Positions 33,157 to 45,459 of a stretch of DNA of 64,000 nucleotides are shown here, in pieces. The first letter of the stretch is position 1; each line of letters opens with the position of its first letter. The notes beneath the pieces were generated by a model. It ran no database searches, was not told the DNA's origin, and was given only the letters and a program-made list of their open reading frames with translations. A program made the position numbers and the translations under genes. Source of the DNA: Labia minor (lineage: Eukaryota; Arthropoda; Insecta; Dermaptera; Spongiphoridae); the NCBI GenBank assembly GCA_963082975.1, contig OY720348.1, forward strand, positions 17,599,146 to 17,663,145, given 5' to 3'.

Positions 33157-33719
33157 TTTACTATCTCTCCAGAGTATTGCGATCACGAAAAATTTCGACG
33201 TCGAGATTTTGATGTTTTTATACGTTTTTAAGGTTCCTGAGTCATTTACACTAAGGTTGAGAAAAATGTCTGTCTGTGTGTGTGTATGTAGACAAGATTA
33301 CGTAAAAACGGTTTGAGCTAGAATAATGAAATTTGGTACACGGACATTATTCAAAATTTGTAGTTTTCTATTAACTTTTCAGAAACGTAGCTCATTCAGA
33401 GGAGGGTCATTATCTACCACGTTTTGATTTTTTTCCTCTAAAGTGACCGTAAAAATAAAGATATATGTTTGATAGTTTTTCACATGATAAAAAATTGTAT
33501 AAAACTGCTATATATAGAATTTCAGCTTGATTGAATCGCTAAAAGTACCGGAATTAATTTTTAAAATGTTTTAACACGTTTACTACGCACTGCTTTAATA
33601 AATATTATTTAATCTTATATATAATTTATAATTTAATTAATTAAATTTAATTTAAATATAATATATGTTAATTAATCCAGTTCAAATTTGCGAGATAGTC
33701 GAGTGGAGACACTCCAGAT
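33157..33719 (+). mobile_element. HINE family A copy 14
   Basis: 5' end ACTATCTCTCCAGAGTATTG; core, inverted repeat and 3' hairpin present. The CACGTG region is deleted (GTTTTAACACGTTTACTACG instead). Confidence 0.85.
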
Positions 33720-33771
33720 TTTTATTTTTGGATTTTTCTTTTCGAATAAAATATATAAATTCTCTATTAGA

Positions 33772-33778
<7 letters not shown>

Positions 33779-33805
<27 letters not shown>
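33779..33805. repeat. (TA)n microsatellite
   Basis: A pure TA run within unassigned AT-rich DNA (33720-34030). Confidence 0.9.
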
Positions 33806-33812
<7 letters not shown>

Positions 33813-34134
33813 TTGAATGACCACAATAATATATATAATATGGATATTAATTAAATTACCTCACCCTTCAATTGTATCTTATCTAAATGAGAGTTAAGAA
33901 TAAAAAATTTCCGATTCGTTAGGAAGAAACTAGTAGATCGTTTGAATAAATTTCAACGAGGAGAGATATAAAACGAACTGAATAATGGAAGGTGGAAAAG
34001 ATAAATTTTAAATGAAAAACAAACCGCCTCCCACCCATTGAGTTACCCCCTCCCCCCTTCGTTTCTCTCTCTTTCTCTTCGTCTCCCTTCGACGCGACTA
34101 AAAGGGGGTCAGCAATATAAAAATCTGACTCACC

Positions 34135-34316
34135 GAGTCAGGAGGGGCTGACCAGAGAACAATTGAGGGCATGACAGACAGACACCCAAATCGGACACCA
34201 CTCCGAGGACTGATTCTATCAGCGTGGCCCTTGACAGGTTGTTCGCTAGAAAAACCACCCCACACCCATCCGATCCACCCATCTCTCCCCCCCCCCCCCA
34301 CACGCCTCACACACGA
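34135..34316 (-). other. GC-richer island, candidate 5' non-coding exon
   Basis: This stretch contrasts with its AT-rich surroundings and is not repeated in the window. On the minus strand it is preceded by TTTCGTGTGTGAG and ends GACTCG|GTGAGT, a good donor. It lies upstream of Shaw in the same orientation, so it could be part of a 5'UTR. A C13 run (34287-34299) and the lack of a conserved frame make this weak. Confidence 0.25.
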
Positions 34317-34408
34317 AAGAGACAATTTTATAGTATTCATTTGTTTCATTTTATTTATTTTTTTTTAAATTAAAAATATTTGCTTTTTTAATAATAATAT
34401 ATTTAAAG

Positions 34409-34447
<39 letters not shown>
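34409..34447. repeat. (AT)n microsatellite
   Basis: The same AT run and following ~170 bp recur inverted at 62.93-63.17 kb. Confidence 0.85.
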
Positions 34448-34451
<4 letters not shown>

Positions 34452-34621
34452 TATTTTCTATTTAGGCTATTGAGATCTAATCAAATTTCAACTACTCCAA
34501 ATATTTTAATTGTCCTATAATAATCTTAATTTTTAATTGAATTTTATATAATTTCTTTTTAATTTTTGTGATTTTGAGGAGAAATGAACTCAGATTCTTA
34601 AGTTCTTTATGTCAACATTAT

Positions 34622-35134
34622 CCGTAACTTTTTGGATTTTCTAATTCTTAAATAAAATGGCAACATTGGTCGTGTCAGCAGGAAACTATCTGCTGTCCCC
34701 TGTCGACATTAGAACCAGTTGAATCTTTTAGTTTTTGTTTGACATCTATTAATAGCAGACTATCTCGTGATTGGAAAATAAAATGGTAAAAAGTGAATTT
34801 CCATAAAAATCCATGAATTGGGATACGAATTGCTCCCTCATCCGGCCTATTCTCCGGATTTAGCCCCAAGGGACTATTTCTTCTTTCCAAACATGAAGAT
34901 ATGGCTCAGTGGAACGAGATTTCACTCCAACGATGAAATCATCTCACAAACAAATACCTATTTTGATGTCCTCGACAAATCTTATTTTTTTGTAAGGGAT
35001 ATGAAAATTGGAGAAACGTTGAATGAAGGGTATAGATCTCAAAAGAGACTACGTTGAAAAATAATATAATTTTTTTTTATCAAAAAACCCAAGTTTCCTT
35101 TAAAAAGTCACGAACTTATTGACCTGCCCTCGTA
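34622..35134 (+). mobile_element. Deleted mariner M1
   Basis: The right terminal repeat reads ACTTATTGACCTGCCCTCGT (ending 35133). On the left the first ~20 bp of the repeat are missing. The interior joins a 5' segment to the transposase C-terminus. Confidence 0.8.
34811..35057 (+). pseudogene. Mariner transposase C-terminal fragment
   Basis: It encodes HELGYELLPHPA (the HEL encoded by ATGAATTG at 34813) and then YSPDLAPRDYFFF. This block carries the third catalytic Asp of the mariner D,D34D triad (the RD in place of SD). The helix-turn-helix and first two Asp residues are missing, so it is inactive. Confidence 0.8.
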
Positions 35135-35139
35135 CCACT

Positions 35140-35395
35140 TAAATGTATTTTATTTTAATTTTTAACGCTAACTCTACTACTTGATTGTGCTATGCATAAA
35201 ATATATGAAAATTTTCCAATACCACTTTCCACTATTCTTACTGATTTTCTTTTCTTTTTCCTTCTCATTTACTCTCTTTACTCTCGCAATTTCCATTGAA
35301 AATGGAATCGAATAAAATTCACTTGATGATTTGTATTGACAGAAGAATACCGGGCTTGGGGATCTGTTGCTTCTATTCGCGATAAAAAATCGAGT

Positions 35396-35431
<36 letters not shown>

Positions 35432-36195
35432 TGATATGATTTAATCTTCTAAAAAATTCATTGTCATTAATATTTATTTATATTATCAGTCAAATATCAA
35501 TTAATTAAATAATCAAGAGAATAATTATTTTAATTTATATATACAAAAAAAAAAATCTCAATGTAGATCACTCAATTGATTTCTTTGTATATACGAGAGT
35601 TACAAAAAGAGAGAAACAGAGAAGAAAATAGACGGGGAGAGGGAGAAAGAGAGAGGGATAGAAAGAGCGTGAATTGAAATAAACATCGTGAATAAAAATT
35701 AAAAATTGAATAAAAAGAAAAATGTGTCAACAAATGAAATTTAGATCTTGATCATGAAAAAAATAAAAATAACAAATCATATATAAATGAATATATATTA
35801 AAAAAAAAATAATAATAAATAAATAAATACATAAATAAACATGATGAATGGATTGGTGTGTTTGTAAAGGGTTGATATTTTTATTTTATTTTATACAATT
35901 TTTATTTTTTTTTTTTTTATTTTATTCGATGAATAGATAAAGGGGGCCGTGTTTGGAAATACACAAGATTTGTCATCTACTTCCAAACGTAGCCGAACCA
36001 CCCTCCCACTCTTTTCCCACGATAACCTGACACACAGCGTTGTCCCACCCGTGATCGAAACCGAAACCCCGCCGTAGTAGTAGGAGGGTTGAAACTAAGC
36101 CACTAAACAAGAAAGAGTCCGTTTTCTTTACCGTTGTGGATTGTGATATTGATTGAGTCTCGTTAGACGTTAAACAAGCATAAATAATAATAATA

Positions 36196-36230
<35 letters not shown>

Positions 36231-36690
36231 TATAAAATAATAAATGAAAAATAGTATCAATTTTAAAATAAAACCTAAATTCAAAATAAATAATAATATT
36301 AATAATAATAATAAATAATAAATTAAACATTAATGACTAAATTTTTGGAGCATTCAATATATAGTAAATTAATAAATCACATGGTCTGAAGGGTTAATTC
36401 TTTCTAATAATAAATAAATAATATTTATGTATTTATTTATCTATCTATCTATATATATATATATATAGTAATAATTTTCTTGTTAATATATATTTTTGAT
36501 GGTTATTCAATTTTGAGAGGAGTGATTAATTTATTAATGAATTAATTTTAATATATATATATATATATTAATTCAATAATAATAATAATAATAAAAAAAA
36601 AAAATTAAAATAAAGTGAGGTGGTGGGTTTGGATAGACGAGATGGTGGTTTGATTAAAAAGGGTATATGTCAGGGGTTGAGTATTTACTA
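35140..36690. other. AT-rich, simple-sequence region
   Basis: It holds (CA)n at 35399-35427, (AAT)n at about 36187-36232, GA-rich DNA at 35595-35670 and TA runs near 36460 and 36550. A patch at 35940-36180 is less AT-rich and unassigned. No credible genes. Confidence 0.5.
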
Positions 36691-36692
36691 AC

Positions 36693-36930
36693 CGGCAGAG
36701 AGCACTCATGAAGAAGGCACCCATCCGACTGTACGCCTTGTGTCCGACTAATGGGCAACGCACGAAACCGACCGTCCTCGGAAACTCCCAGGCGACGCCG
36801 CATTCGCCATCGAGTGGCGCGGAGGCAGGGAGTAGGCGCACGCGCCGCTCCAGTGCGCATGCTCCCGTCGCAGACGCACGAGTGCGCGTCGCTATGGCTA
36901 CTTGGCGCCTACCTTACGCCCCTACGGCCA
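36693..36930 (-). other. CpG-rich island, candidate promoter or 5' exon
   Basis: This is the most GC- and CpG-rich stretch of the window (GACGCCGC, GGCGCGGAGG, GCACGCGCCGC, GACGCACGAG). On the minus strand it ends CTGCCG|GTTAGT. It sits about 20 kb upstream of the Shaw start exon in the right orientation. The overlapping ORFs on both strands (36605-36981) have no recognisable domain and reflect low stop density. It could equally be old element DNA. Confidence 0.3.
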
Positions 36931-36939
36931 AGCCAGGTG

Positions 36940-38950
36940 CTCAACACTAATTACCTAATTGGAAGACCAGCTAAAGAATAGCGACTAATTCATAACTCTT
37001 GGCCTATGTACCCTCGATTCACCTCCGTTGCTCTTATCCTAAGGGTGGTGGTAATACGCACCACCACCCAACAACTCAACTCATTCACGCATATATATAT
37101 ATAGATATAGATATATAGATATATACATCCTAACTCATTGCGCTCACTCTCCCCTGGGTAAATGAACTTCAAGAATTAGCCAGGCAGAAATAGGAAAGGG
37201 TGGAATTCATTCGGATTTAGCCAATGATGAAATTCGTTTACAATCTTTCTGCAACGAGCGTTTAGTAAATAAAAATTTATCTCCACAAACAAAGAAAAAA
37301 ACTACTAATTAAAAAAAAAAAAAAAAAATTAAAAAGTAAAAAAAAAAAAAAAAACGATAGAAAGAAAGAGGGTGAAAGGGAAACGAACGCTTAAGATAAG
37401 CTGAAAGTGATAGGGGATGGAAGGGAGTTGGGGGAGGATTGGGAACTAAAAGCATTGCATCCATTTAAATCAAATCAGAAACATCAGAATAAACTTAATT
37501 ATAAAAATGTAATAGACAATTTTTATAGAATAACTATTGATGACATTGAAGAATAATATAATAATAAAATATTTTATATAATAATTAATATAATATATTA
37601 ATAATTTTTAAAGATTATATTTATTGACTTTGAAAAAAAAGAGAAATCCAAAATCTATCTATCTCTGGGAACGCGAAAGATTTAGGCGGCAGCAACCACA
37701 CTCATCCAAATGTCTCCCTATCGTGAGCCATTTCCATCCAACTCGCATTCTCTCCCAACTCCTTTCTTGACTATCAACCGCTCACTTCCCAACCGATTTC
37801 CCTCCAAATAAGGTTCTCGCCAGTCTTTTCTTTCCCATTCTAGTCACTTAAACTTGAAAATATAGAATTTAATAGGAATAATTTCTCTTGTTTATTAAAC
37901 ATTCAGTGATGCTATATTGAGTTAAGCTTATTGATATATTTGTATTCATTCATTTCGGTTATAACACCATCATTCTTTTTCTCACTGAAAATCAGTTAAA
38001 TATCGTATTTATTACTTGAAAAGGAAGTCGTGGTCGACCACAAAAGAGGTGGAAAGACGCTTTGGTCTAATCAGGTCCTAGACCTAATAAGAAGTAGAAG
38101 AAGAAGAAGAATAAGTCATTCATTAGTTGGGCCGACCATATTTAAGAGCGAGAGAGGCAAAGCGGGCGCCAATATTAAGGGGCACCAGAAACTCTGAAAA
38201 CTATAAAATGTATTTTTAAATAAAAATACTGAGAGAATAATTTTAATTATTATTGAACAGCACAAACTATTTATAACTGAACCAGGAAGAGTTAACTTGC
38301 GTTCTCTCTTTGAAAAACAGTACTGTACTTATTAACATTACATTGTTGATATACCATCTATTAAACTTTCGACAGGTTTCACAAAATTTCATCTTTCTTA
38401 CTCGCTCAATCATTATTGCAAACAATCATGATATAATAAAGGAAAAAATATCTTATAAGCCTTAGCAACAACCTTATTAAAGTGATTTGAATGAACAAGA
38501 TTTTTTATGTAATGCATAAAACTTCATGGTTATAAAATGAAAATTTTGAAAATTTTTTTGAAATTCTCTATCGATTTAACTTAACTTCAATGGAGGTGGG
38601 TCGGAATAGAGGATGAATGGTGAAATTCGGTTACTGGGGTCATGAACTTTCGAGTTCATTAATTCCATAATGATAAACATTTGTATTTGATATATAATTT
38701 ATACTTATACTATTAATTATATGATATCAATAAACTAATATCAATATTATTATAAATATATTAATTAGAAAGAGCACAAAATACTAAAATTTTTGCGGAA
38801 TTTTTGGATTATATATACATTGAGTATATATGTTTTTAATTATTTATTTTTCCAAAATGAACATTAACCTCATTAAATTTAAATAAAACAATAAATAAAG
38901 TTTTTCCATTTTATATTTGAATAATTAATTAATAGTGCAAAAAATGTATT
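36940..38950. other. Unassigned region with LINE 3'-end remnant
   Basis: 37666-37850 is a degenerate minus-strand LINE end (TCTATCTATCTCTGGGAACG, then GGCGGCAGCAACCACA). Two A-runs lie at 37311-37354 and TA/GATA repeats at 37090-37125. A short GAA repeat is near 38100. The rest is unassigned. Confidence 0.45.
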
Positions 38951-38955
38951 AAAAA

Positions 38956-39512
38956 ATCTGGAGTGTCTCGCAATTTGAATTGGATTAATTAATATATATT
39001 ATATATAAATTAAATTTAATTAATTATAAATTTTATATTTATAAATCTTTATTTTTACGGTTAGTTTAGAGGAAAATAAATGTAAACGTGGTAGGTAATT
39101 ACCCTCTGTGTGTTAAAAAATTAAATCCGGTACTTTCAGCGATTCAATCAAACTGAAGTTCTATATATAGCAGTTTTATACCATTTTTTATTATGTGGAA
39201 AACTATCAAACATTTATCTTTATTTTTAGGGTCAGTTTAGGGAGAAAAAAATGAATACGTGGTAGGTAATGACCCTCTTCCAAATGAGCTACATTTCTCA
39301 AAAGATAGAAAACTACGGATTTTGAATAATGCCCTTGTACCAAATTTCATTATTCTAGCTCAAACCATTTATTCGTAATCTTGTCTACATTCACCCCCCC
39401 CCCCCACACACATATATACATACACACACAGACATTTTTCTCATCCTTAGCGAAAATGACTCAGGGACCTTCAAAACTTATAAAAACATTAAAATCTCTG
39501 TCGAGATAGTAA
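38956..39512 (-). mobile_element. HINE family A copy 15, rearranged
   Basis: The 3' hairpin is partly deleted (CTGGAGTGTCTCGCAATTTG). A segment with the ACGTGGTAGGTAAT block occurs twice (39050-39110 and 39230-39275). The 5' end near 39512 is shortened. A C12 run is at 39394-39405. Confidence 0.8.
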
Positions 39513-39514
39513 AA

Positions 39515-40110
39515 ATTAAGTAATCTTAATAAAACTGCTAAACTAAATAATTAATTAATTTTATTGATAAATTCTTACAACCTAAGCCTTTATAGCTTTT
39601 TTTCTACATCGACCCCTTTTAAAATTTCTTATTGTTTTATAGTCCCTTATTTTTTTTTATTACAAGATTGGTATGCCATGATTATACTGTTAGTGAATTT
39701 ATCTTTAACAGAATTAATCTGATTCTTTAAACATCAAAAATTTACACCTAAAAATTTAAAAGTAAGCTAAAAAGCTAAGAGTATGCGTTTAAAATAATTA
39801 TGGATATACATTTTATATGTGTGTGTGTGTGTATGTTTATATATATAAATAAGTTTATAAGCACATTGTGAATTACAACAGCTAAGAATCGTATGTGATA
39901 TATATATAGATATATATGAATTATAACTGAAACAACATGGAACTATGAGTATTTGATACAGTCTATTTTTAACAATTTTAAAATAAAGTAAACATTTTTA
40001 TTACATTAGTAGTAGTAATAGTTGTAGTAGAGCTAATTTAACAAACTTTCAATTCAATAATTTATAAATGAATAATTTAATAAATGTGATAATAGAATAA
40101 TAATAATAAT
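39515..40110. other. Unassigned AT-rich DNA
   Basis: GT run at 39820-39833, short TA repeats, AGT repeats near 40008. No genes seen. Confidence 0.5.
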
Positions 40111-40112
40111 AA

Positions 40113-40500
40113 TAATTTTATAATTCTAACTATATCTCGAGATGCATAGAAGTCATGCAATTCCTCGTTATGCAGTCTCCGCCATTCCCCGGTGGCCTAA
40201 CTTTCTTTGGTCCATAAATAATCCTATTCTAAAATACTCTAAATCTACTCTCGTCTCCTAAGGTCATAGACCATGCCTCACACCCATATAATACAACCGG
40301 TAAAATAATTGTTTTATATATTTTAATTTTTATCCCCTTTGATAATAATTTTGACGCGATAAACCCCTTTATTGCATAATAACAGGCGTTTCCCAATTGT
40401 AACCTCGATTTAAACTCATCTCGAATATTATTATCTTTCGTTATCACACAATCTAAGTATTTAAACTTTTCTACATTTTCAAATTCTTTATCTTCTATGC
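40113..40500 (-). pseudogene. LINE ORF2 post-RT fragment
   Basis: The 72-residue frame contains SRLQLGNACYYAIK and VLYGCEAWS, the conserved region after the RT palm in many LINEs (YGCETW block). It is the same family as 3384-5250 and shows the uninterrupted site of the SINE insertion (CCCTTTGATAATAATTTT at about 40333). Confidence 0.8.
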
Positions 40501-40697
40501 TAGAATTTTGTATGTTAATAAGTTAAAGGGTATTTTATTTAGATTAAAAATATTTAAAACTAAAATTCCAATGGCAAATTCCTCAAAAATAACTTAAAGT
40601 ATGGAGGATTATATAAATATATAAAATTGTAATAAATAATACTAATATGGGGACTGGAAGTTGTTGGCAATTGTTTATATTTACTTTTTTTTTTTAC

Positions 40698-41197
40698 GAG
40701 GACAGGTCAATAAGTCCGTGACTTTTTGATTAAATCTCAGGTTTTTTGATAAAATATTATTTTATTTTTCAACGTAGTCTCCTTTGAGGTTTATATACTT
40801 CATCCAACGTTTCTCCAATTCTTTTATCTCGTCCAAAAAATAAGATTTCTTGAGGACATCGTTGGTGCCGATTCACCCCAAGAAACCCACTGTTTTGACT
40901 TTGGTCTCTTGTGTTTTGTGGCGGATCTACATTTCATCCACGGTATTGAAACGGTTCAAAACTTGGTTTCACAGTGATGTTTTTTTTCTACAAAAAATAA
41001 TGTTTAATGAGCATAAGAAATTCACTTTTGGAGGCAGTCTGCTATTGATGGATGTCAAACAAAAACTAAAAGACCCAGCTGGTTCAAATTCTGATAGGAG
41101 TCAGCTCATAGTTACCTGCTGACAGGAGCAGTGTTGCCATTTCATTCAAAAGATAGGAAGTTCTAAAAGTCACAGACTTATTGACCTGTCCTCGTAT
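40698..41197. mobile_element. Deleted mariner M2, both ends intact
   Basis: Terminal repeats ACGAGGACAGGTCAATAAGT and ACTTATTGACCTGTCCTCGT face each other, flanked by TA. About 500 bp with internal scraps of transposase sequence in reverse orientation, no full frame. Confidence 0.85.
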
Positions 41198-41199
41198 TT

Positions 41200-42938
41200 A
41201 GTTTTTATTTCGTATAGAAATCCTTTATTTTTTTATATAATTGTTTCTGAAAGGGAAAATTTCGTTATATAGACCTTAGAGCCCCCTTATGTTCTATAGA
41301 CCTTATTCAAAACTTCATAGACCCCTAAGGGGCTCTCCATGACCCCTTTGGGAATCCCCTCTTTATTGTCCTCATTTTAGTCTATTTTAATTCAATTAAT
41401 TCTTATTATTTTATTTATTTATTTATTTACAAAAAAATTTTAATCAAAATTTGTATTTATGAGAAGAATGTTAATCGTCTCATATAAATAAAAAAAAAAA
41501 ATAAATAAAAAATATACATTATACTCGTATACATTATACTCGTATATACTTTTACAATAGTTTATATATTATTTAATATGAAAGTGAGATTTTATTACAC
41601 CAACTGCAAATATATTTATCATTTATTTCATAAATGCTTAAAAAAAATGAAAATATCTATGAATATTAATATTTATTATACGTGAAGGTATTTATTTATG
41701 TAAAAATAAAAGAATAATAATGATTTTTTATCAAAAAATATTTTTGTTCATTTACAATAGAGCAAAAAATTTATAATGGAAAAATTATAAATGAACCCTG
41801 GATAAATTTTTTCTCGCTGTTTGTTCATTATTGTCATTTTATTTGATTTCTTTTTTTTTTTCTGAATATATAAATCATTTTGTGTAAAAATTAGTGAGAG
41901 AAGTAAGATTTTAAATAAAATAAAAATATCTAAAATATTTGATGAAGAAAGAATTTAAACAAAGATAAATATTTTTTATTACATTCCAATTTTCTACTCC
42001 ACATGAAATACTTTAATCAATACTATATTTATTAATTAATTTAAGAAATTTAAGATTTCGCACTCTAATTGAGTCCCTATATATATATATATATATTTTT
42101 TAGGGATTATTAATTTTAATCAACAATATTTATTATCTAAGTAGATATTTTTACAATTATTTAGTTCTAATTTACTATTAAAGAAGAAAATAAAATGATA
42201 TTTATATTTACTTATTATCCTATAAAATGTTTAATAAAAGATCCCACTTGGGAGTTGCTTGTTCCTATATATATATAATTTATAATATTATATAAGAAAG
42301 AAGGGAAGACAACATTTGGCTATAAAGAGTGGAGAAAAACCATGATGCTTATTAACATCTCCCATTTTTCTTACTCGCCAAGATTGGTGTCTCTTTTCTA
42401 TAAAAATCGTTTTTTCTTATAATTCATACTAATAGATCTATTACAATATTTTAGCCTATTAAATTTATAAATATTTATCAATACTTGATTTAGAATTATA
42501 CTTATGGGATGGTCTCATATTACTATATTTAGATAAATTAACGTTGTGGTCTCCCTTGGCTTTAAATCATTATTTTATAAGTCTCCAACGTATGGGATTT
42601 ATCCTAAGTTTACTAGTTAATTAATATACTTGCAGATATTTTACACTCTTTCATTCCCCTTGTGAAAATTGTAATTTTAATTAATAACAATATTTTTTAA
42701 AGAAAACTTATAGGTATATATTCTATATTACTAGTTAATATATAAAATCTTTTACTTCCATTTAATAATAATTATTAATTTTTTATTTGAGATGATAAAA
42801 AATTAAATAAACTCACAACAAATTTTAATCATACAAAAATATAATGGTTTATAATATTGATTTTAAAAATTTTTAATTAGTATTAGTTATTGCAGTAAAC
42901 TAAAAACATATTAAAAATATTTATATTTAGTCTATCCA
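41200..42938. other. Unassigned AT-rich region
   Basis: Only low-complexity AT DNA with short TA runs (42079-42096). A patch at 42300-42400 is slightly richer in GC. No genes or known repeats. Confidence 0.5.
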
Positions 42939-42939
42939 T

Positions 42940-43870
42940 CTATCGTTTTGCTTCTGGGAAAGTCGAAAGTTCTTGGCTGCAGCAACCACATTTCTCCAAA
43001 TGTTCCTACCATGAACTACTCTCATGCGATTCCTATTCTCTCCTCTTTTCCTCACGTCACGTATATTGTCTGCTCAGTGTCTAATAAAAATAAGTCTCTC
43101 TATTTATCTATTTATGTGGCTCTACGGAACTCGAAAGTTCTTGGCCTCAGCAACCACATTTTCCCAAATATCCCTATTAAGTGCCACTCCCATCCACCAC
43201 CTACTCTTCCATCTCTTTTACGTACTTCTTACTTTTTCTGCCAACCGCGTCCTTGGTCTTCCAAGCGGACGTTTCCCAATCCGTTTCCCCAACAATATAT
43301 TTTTGATATAAATAAGTAAATAACAGAATGAGTATATACTTCGTTCAACGTTACTCCAATTTTTTTATTATCTATCTATCTCTGTGACTATACGGAACTC
43401 GAAAGTTCTAGGCCGCAGCAACCATACTTCTTCAAGTATCCCTATATCAATAGCTACAACCACCCAACCCCTACCTTCTCCCATATTCTCACGTCTCTTC
43501 CTACATTATCCACCCACCGCGTCCTTGGTCTTCCAAGCGGACGTTTCCCAATCCGTCTCCCCAACAATATATTTTTGATATAAATAAGTAAATAACAGAA
43601 TGAGTATATACTTCGTTCAAAGTTTCTTCAATTTTTTTTTATCTATCTATCTCTGTGACTGTACGGAACTCGAAAGTTCTTGACCGCAGCAACCACGTTT
43701 CTCCAAGTGTCCCTAACCTGCGCTATAACCATCCAATTATTACCCTCTCCCATCTCTCTCAAGTCCCTTCCTACATTATCCACCCACCGCGTCCTTGGTC
43801 TTCCAAGCGGAGTTTCCCAATCGGTTTCCCCAACAATATATTTTTCATTTAAATAAGTCAATAACAAAAT
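42940..43870 (-). repeat. Tandem array of LINE 3' ends
   Basis: The marker GAAAGTTCT occurs at about 42964, 43132, 43401 and 43670; the last three are 268-269 bp apart. Each unit encodes on minus the LINE C-terminus (GRPRTRWVDNV...; the last unit reads AAVKNFRVPYSHRDR) and ends in (GATA)n. About 100 bp of linker with ATATATTGTTGGGG and TTATTTACTTATTT separates the units. The linker also appears at 48.9-49.0 kb. Confidence 0.8.
43643..43840 (-). pseudogene. Best-preserved LINE ORF2 C-terminus in the array
   Basis: It reads ETPLGRPRTRWVDNVGRDLR, then WRNVVAAVKNFRVPYSH, then stop. It has no RT and is a truncated 3' end. Confidence 0.75.
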
Positions 43871-44885
43871 TCATAAGAATTTCTTGAAATAGGAAAGACA
43901 GATGATGGATATAAAGCATAATAAAATCGTGATAAGTAGAATAAAATAAATAAATATTTTTAATAGAAAATCATACTTATATCTATTGTAAATTCATTAG
44001 TTTCTAATAATGTTTATCGCTAGTCACCATAAAAGTGAAACGCCCCAACCATTCCAATCGTTCATCCCCCACCCAGCCACCCGCCGACCAATTCTAAACC
44101 GGGCTTTAGGTCGTCTCCCTTACAAAATCAATCAACTCCCATATAGACGGAATCATTCATCTGAACATCTATCTCACTCGATTAGAAATATGATTATAGA
44201 ATGGATAGAAATAATTTTTTCAAACCCTCTAGTCACATTCCTTATTTTGATTTTTAACATAATATGTCTATATCTATAACCATATATATATACTTTCTTT
44301 TATCAATTAATTAAAAAATAAATAAAATTATTATTATTATTTTATTTTAATAAAGAAATAAAGAATAAAATAAAATATATAATTTGGTTATCATAATTTC
44401 ATTATATATACATATATTTATATACGATAATAATAATTTTTCTTTTGATAAAACTTTGGCCGGTATAATTAAAAAAAAATATGTGGGCAGATATTCACAA
44501 ATGAATCAATTACAATTATTTCAATGAAAATTATATATAAATATTAAAACAACAAACGAACCTTTATAGACAAAATTCACAACTAATAAATAATTAAATT
44601 TCAATATTTTATCAGTATAATTGGTAAACGTATGTTATGAAAATGATTTTGTCACATTGTCATAAAATGTATTATCCTTTATAAATTCTTTTGTATATTT
44701 CATCAGAAAAAATGAATTTCAATATTTATTTATTTCTTCATTTTATATGTATAATTTTGGTTTGGAGTATCATTTTCATCGATATGATAGGATTGGAAAT
44801 TACTTTTTTTTTATGACATCGAGCAAACAAACAGCCCATTTAGGTAAACAATTTTAAAATTTACAAATAATTTATAAAATCTCAA
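43871..44885. other. Unassigned region with a GC-richer patch
   Basis: 44010-44200 is less AT-rich and holds an 89-codon ORF (44010-44279) without recognisable domains. The rest is AT-rich. Confidence 0.4.
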
Positions 44886-44886
44886 T

Positions 44887-45459
44887 ACAATCTCGCCAGA
44901 TAGTATTGCGAACACTAAAATTTTCGATGTCGAGATTTTGATGTTTTTTTACGTTTTGAAGGTTCCTGAATCATTTTCACTAAGGTTGAGAAAAATGTAT
45001 GTTTGTGTGTGTGTGTGTGTAGACGGTTTGAGCTAGAATCATGAAATTTGGAACATGGGCATTATTCAAAATATGTAGTTTTCTATCAACTTTTGAGAAT
45101 TGTTACTCATCCGAGAGAGGACCATTACCTACCACGTTTTCATTGTTCTCCCTCTAAACTAACCGTAAAAATAAAGATATATGTTTGATAGTTTTTCACA
45201 TGATTAAAAATTGTATAACACTGCTATATCTAGAATTTCAGCTTGATTGAATTGCTGAAAGAGTACCGGAATTAATTTTTTAACACTTCAAATCACGCGC
45301 AGCACGTGACAAAGAGCCAAACACGCGCTGGTTTAATAAATATTATTTATTAATTTTAAATTATAATTTATAACTAATTAAATTTAATTTAAATATACTA
45401 TATGTGTTAATTAATCCAATTCAAATTTGCGAGATAGTCGAGTGGAGACACTCCAGATT
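44887..45459 (+). mobile_element. HINE family A copy 16
   Basis: Starts TCTCGCCAGATAG, with the first hairpin arm shortened. Core, inverted repeat GCGAGATAGT and 3' hairpin are intact. A small deletion removes GTGGTGCCATC after CACGTGAC. Confidence 0.85.

Noticed and set aside
34675-34890. Minus-strand ORF (also 54379-54735)
   Set aside because: Antisense to deleted mariner transposase sequence; the plus-strand frame has the YSPDLAP motif.
36605-36981. Several overlapping ORFs on both strands
   Set aside because: Stop-poor because CpG-rich; no conserved domain in any frame.
42940-43870. CRISPR-like array (regular ~268-bp repeats)
   Set aside because: Units are far too long, encode a LINE C-terminus and lie in a eukaryotic genome.
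44010-44279. 89-codon ORF
   Set aside because: No recognisable motif and an AT-rich hydrophobic tail; could not be supported as a gene.
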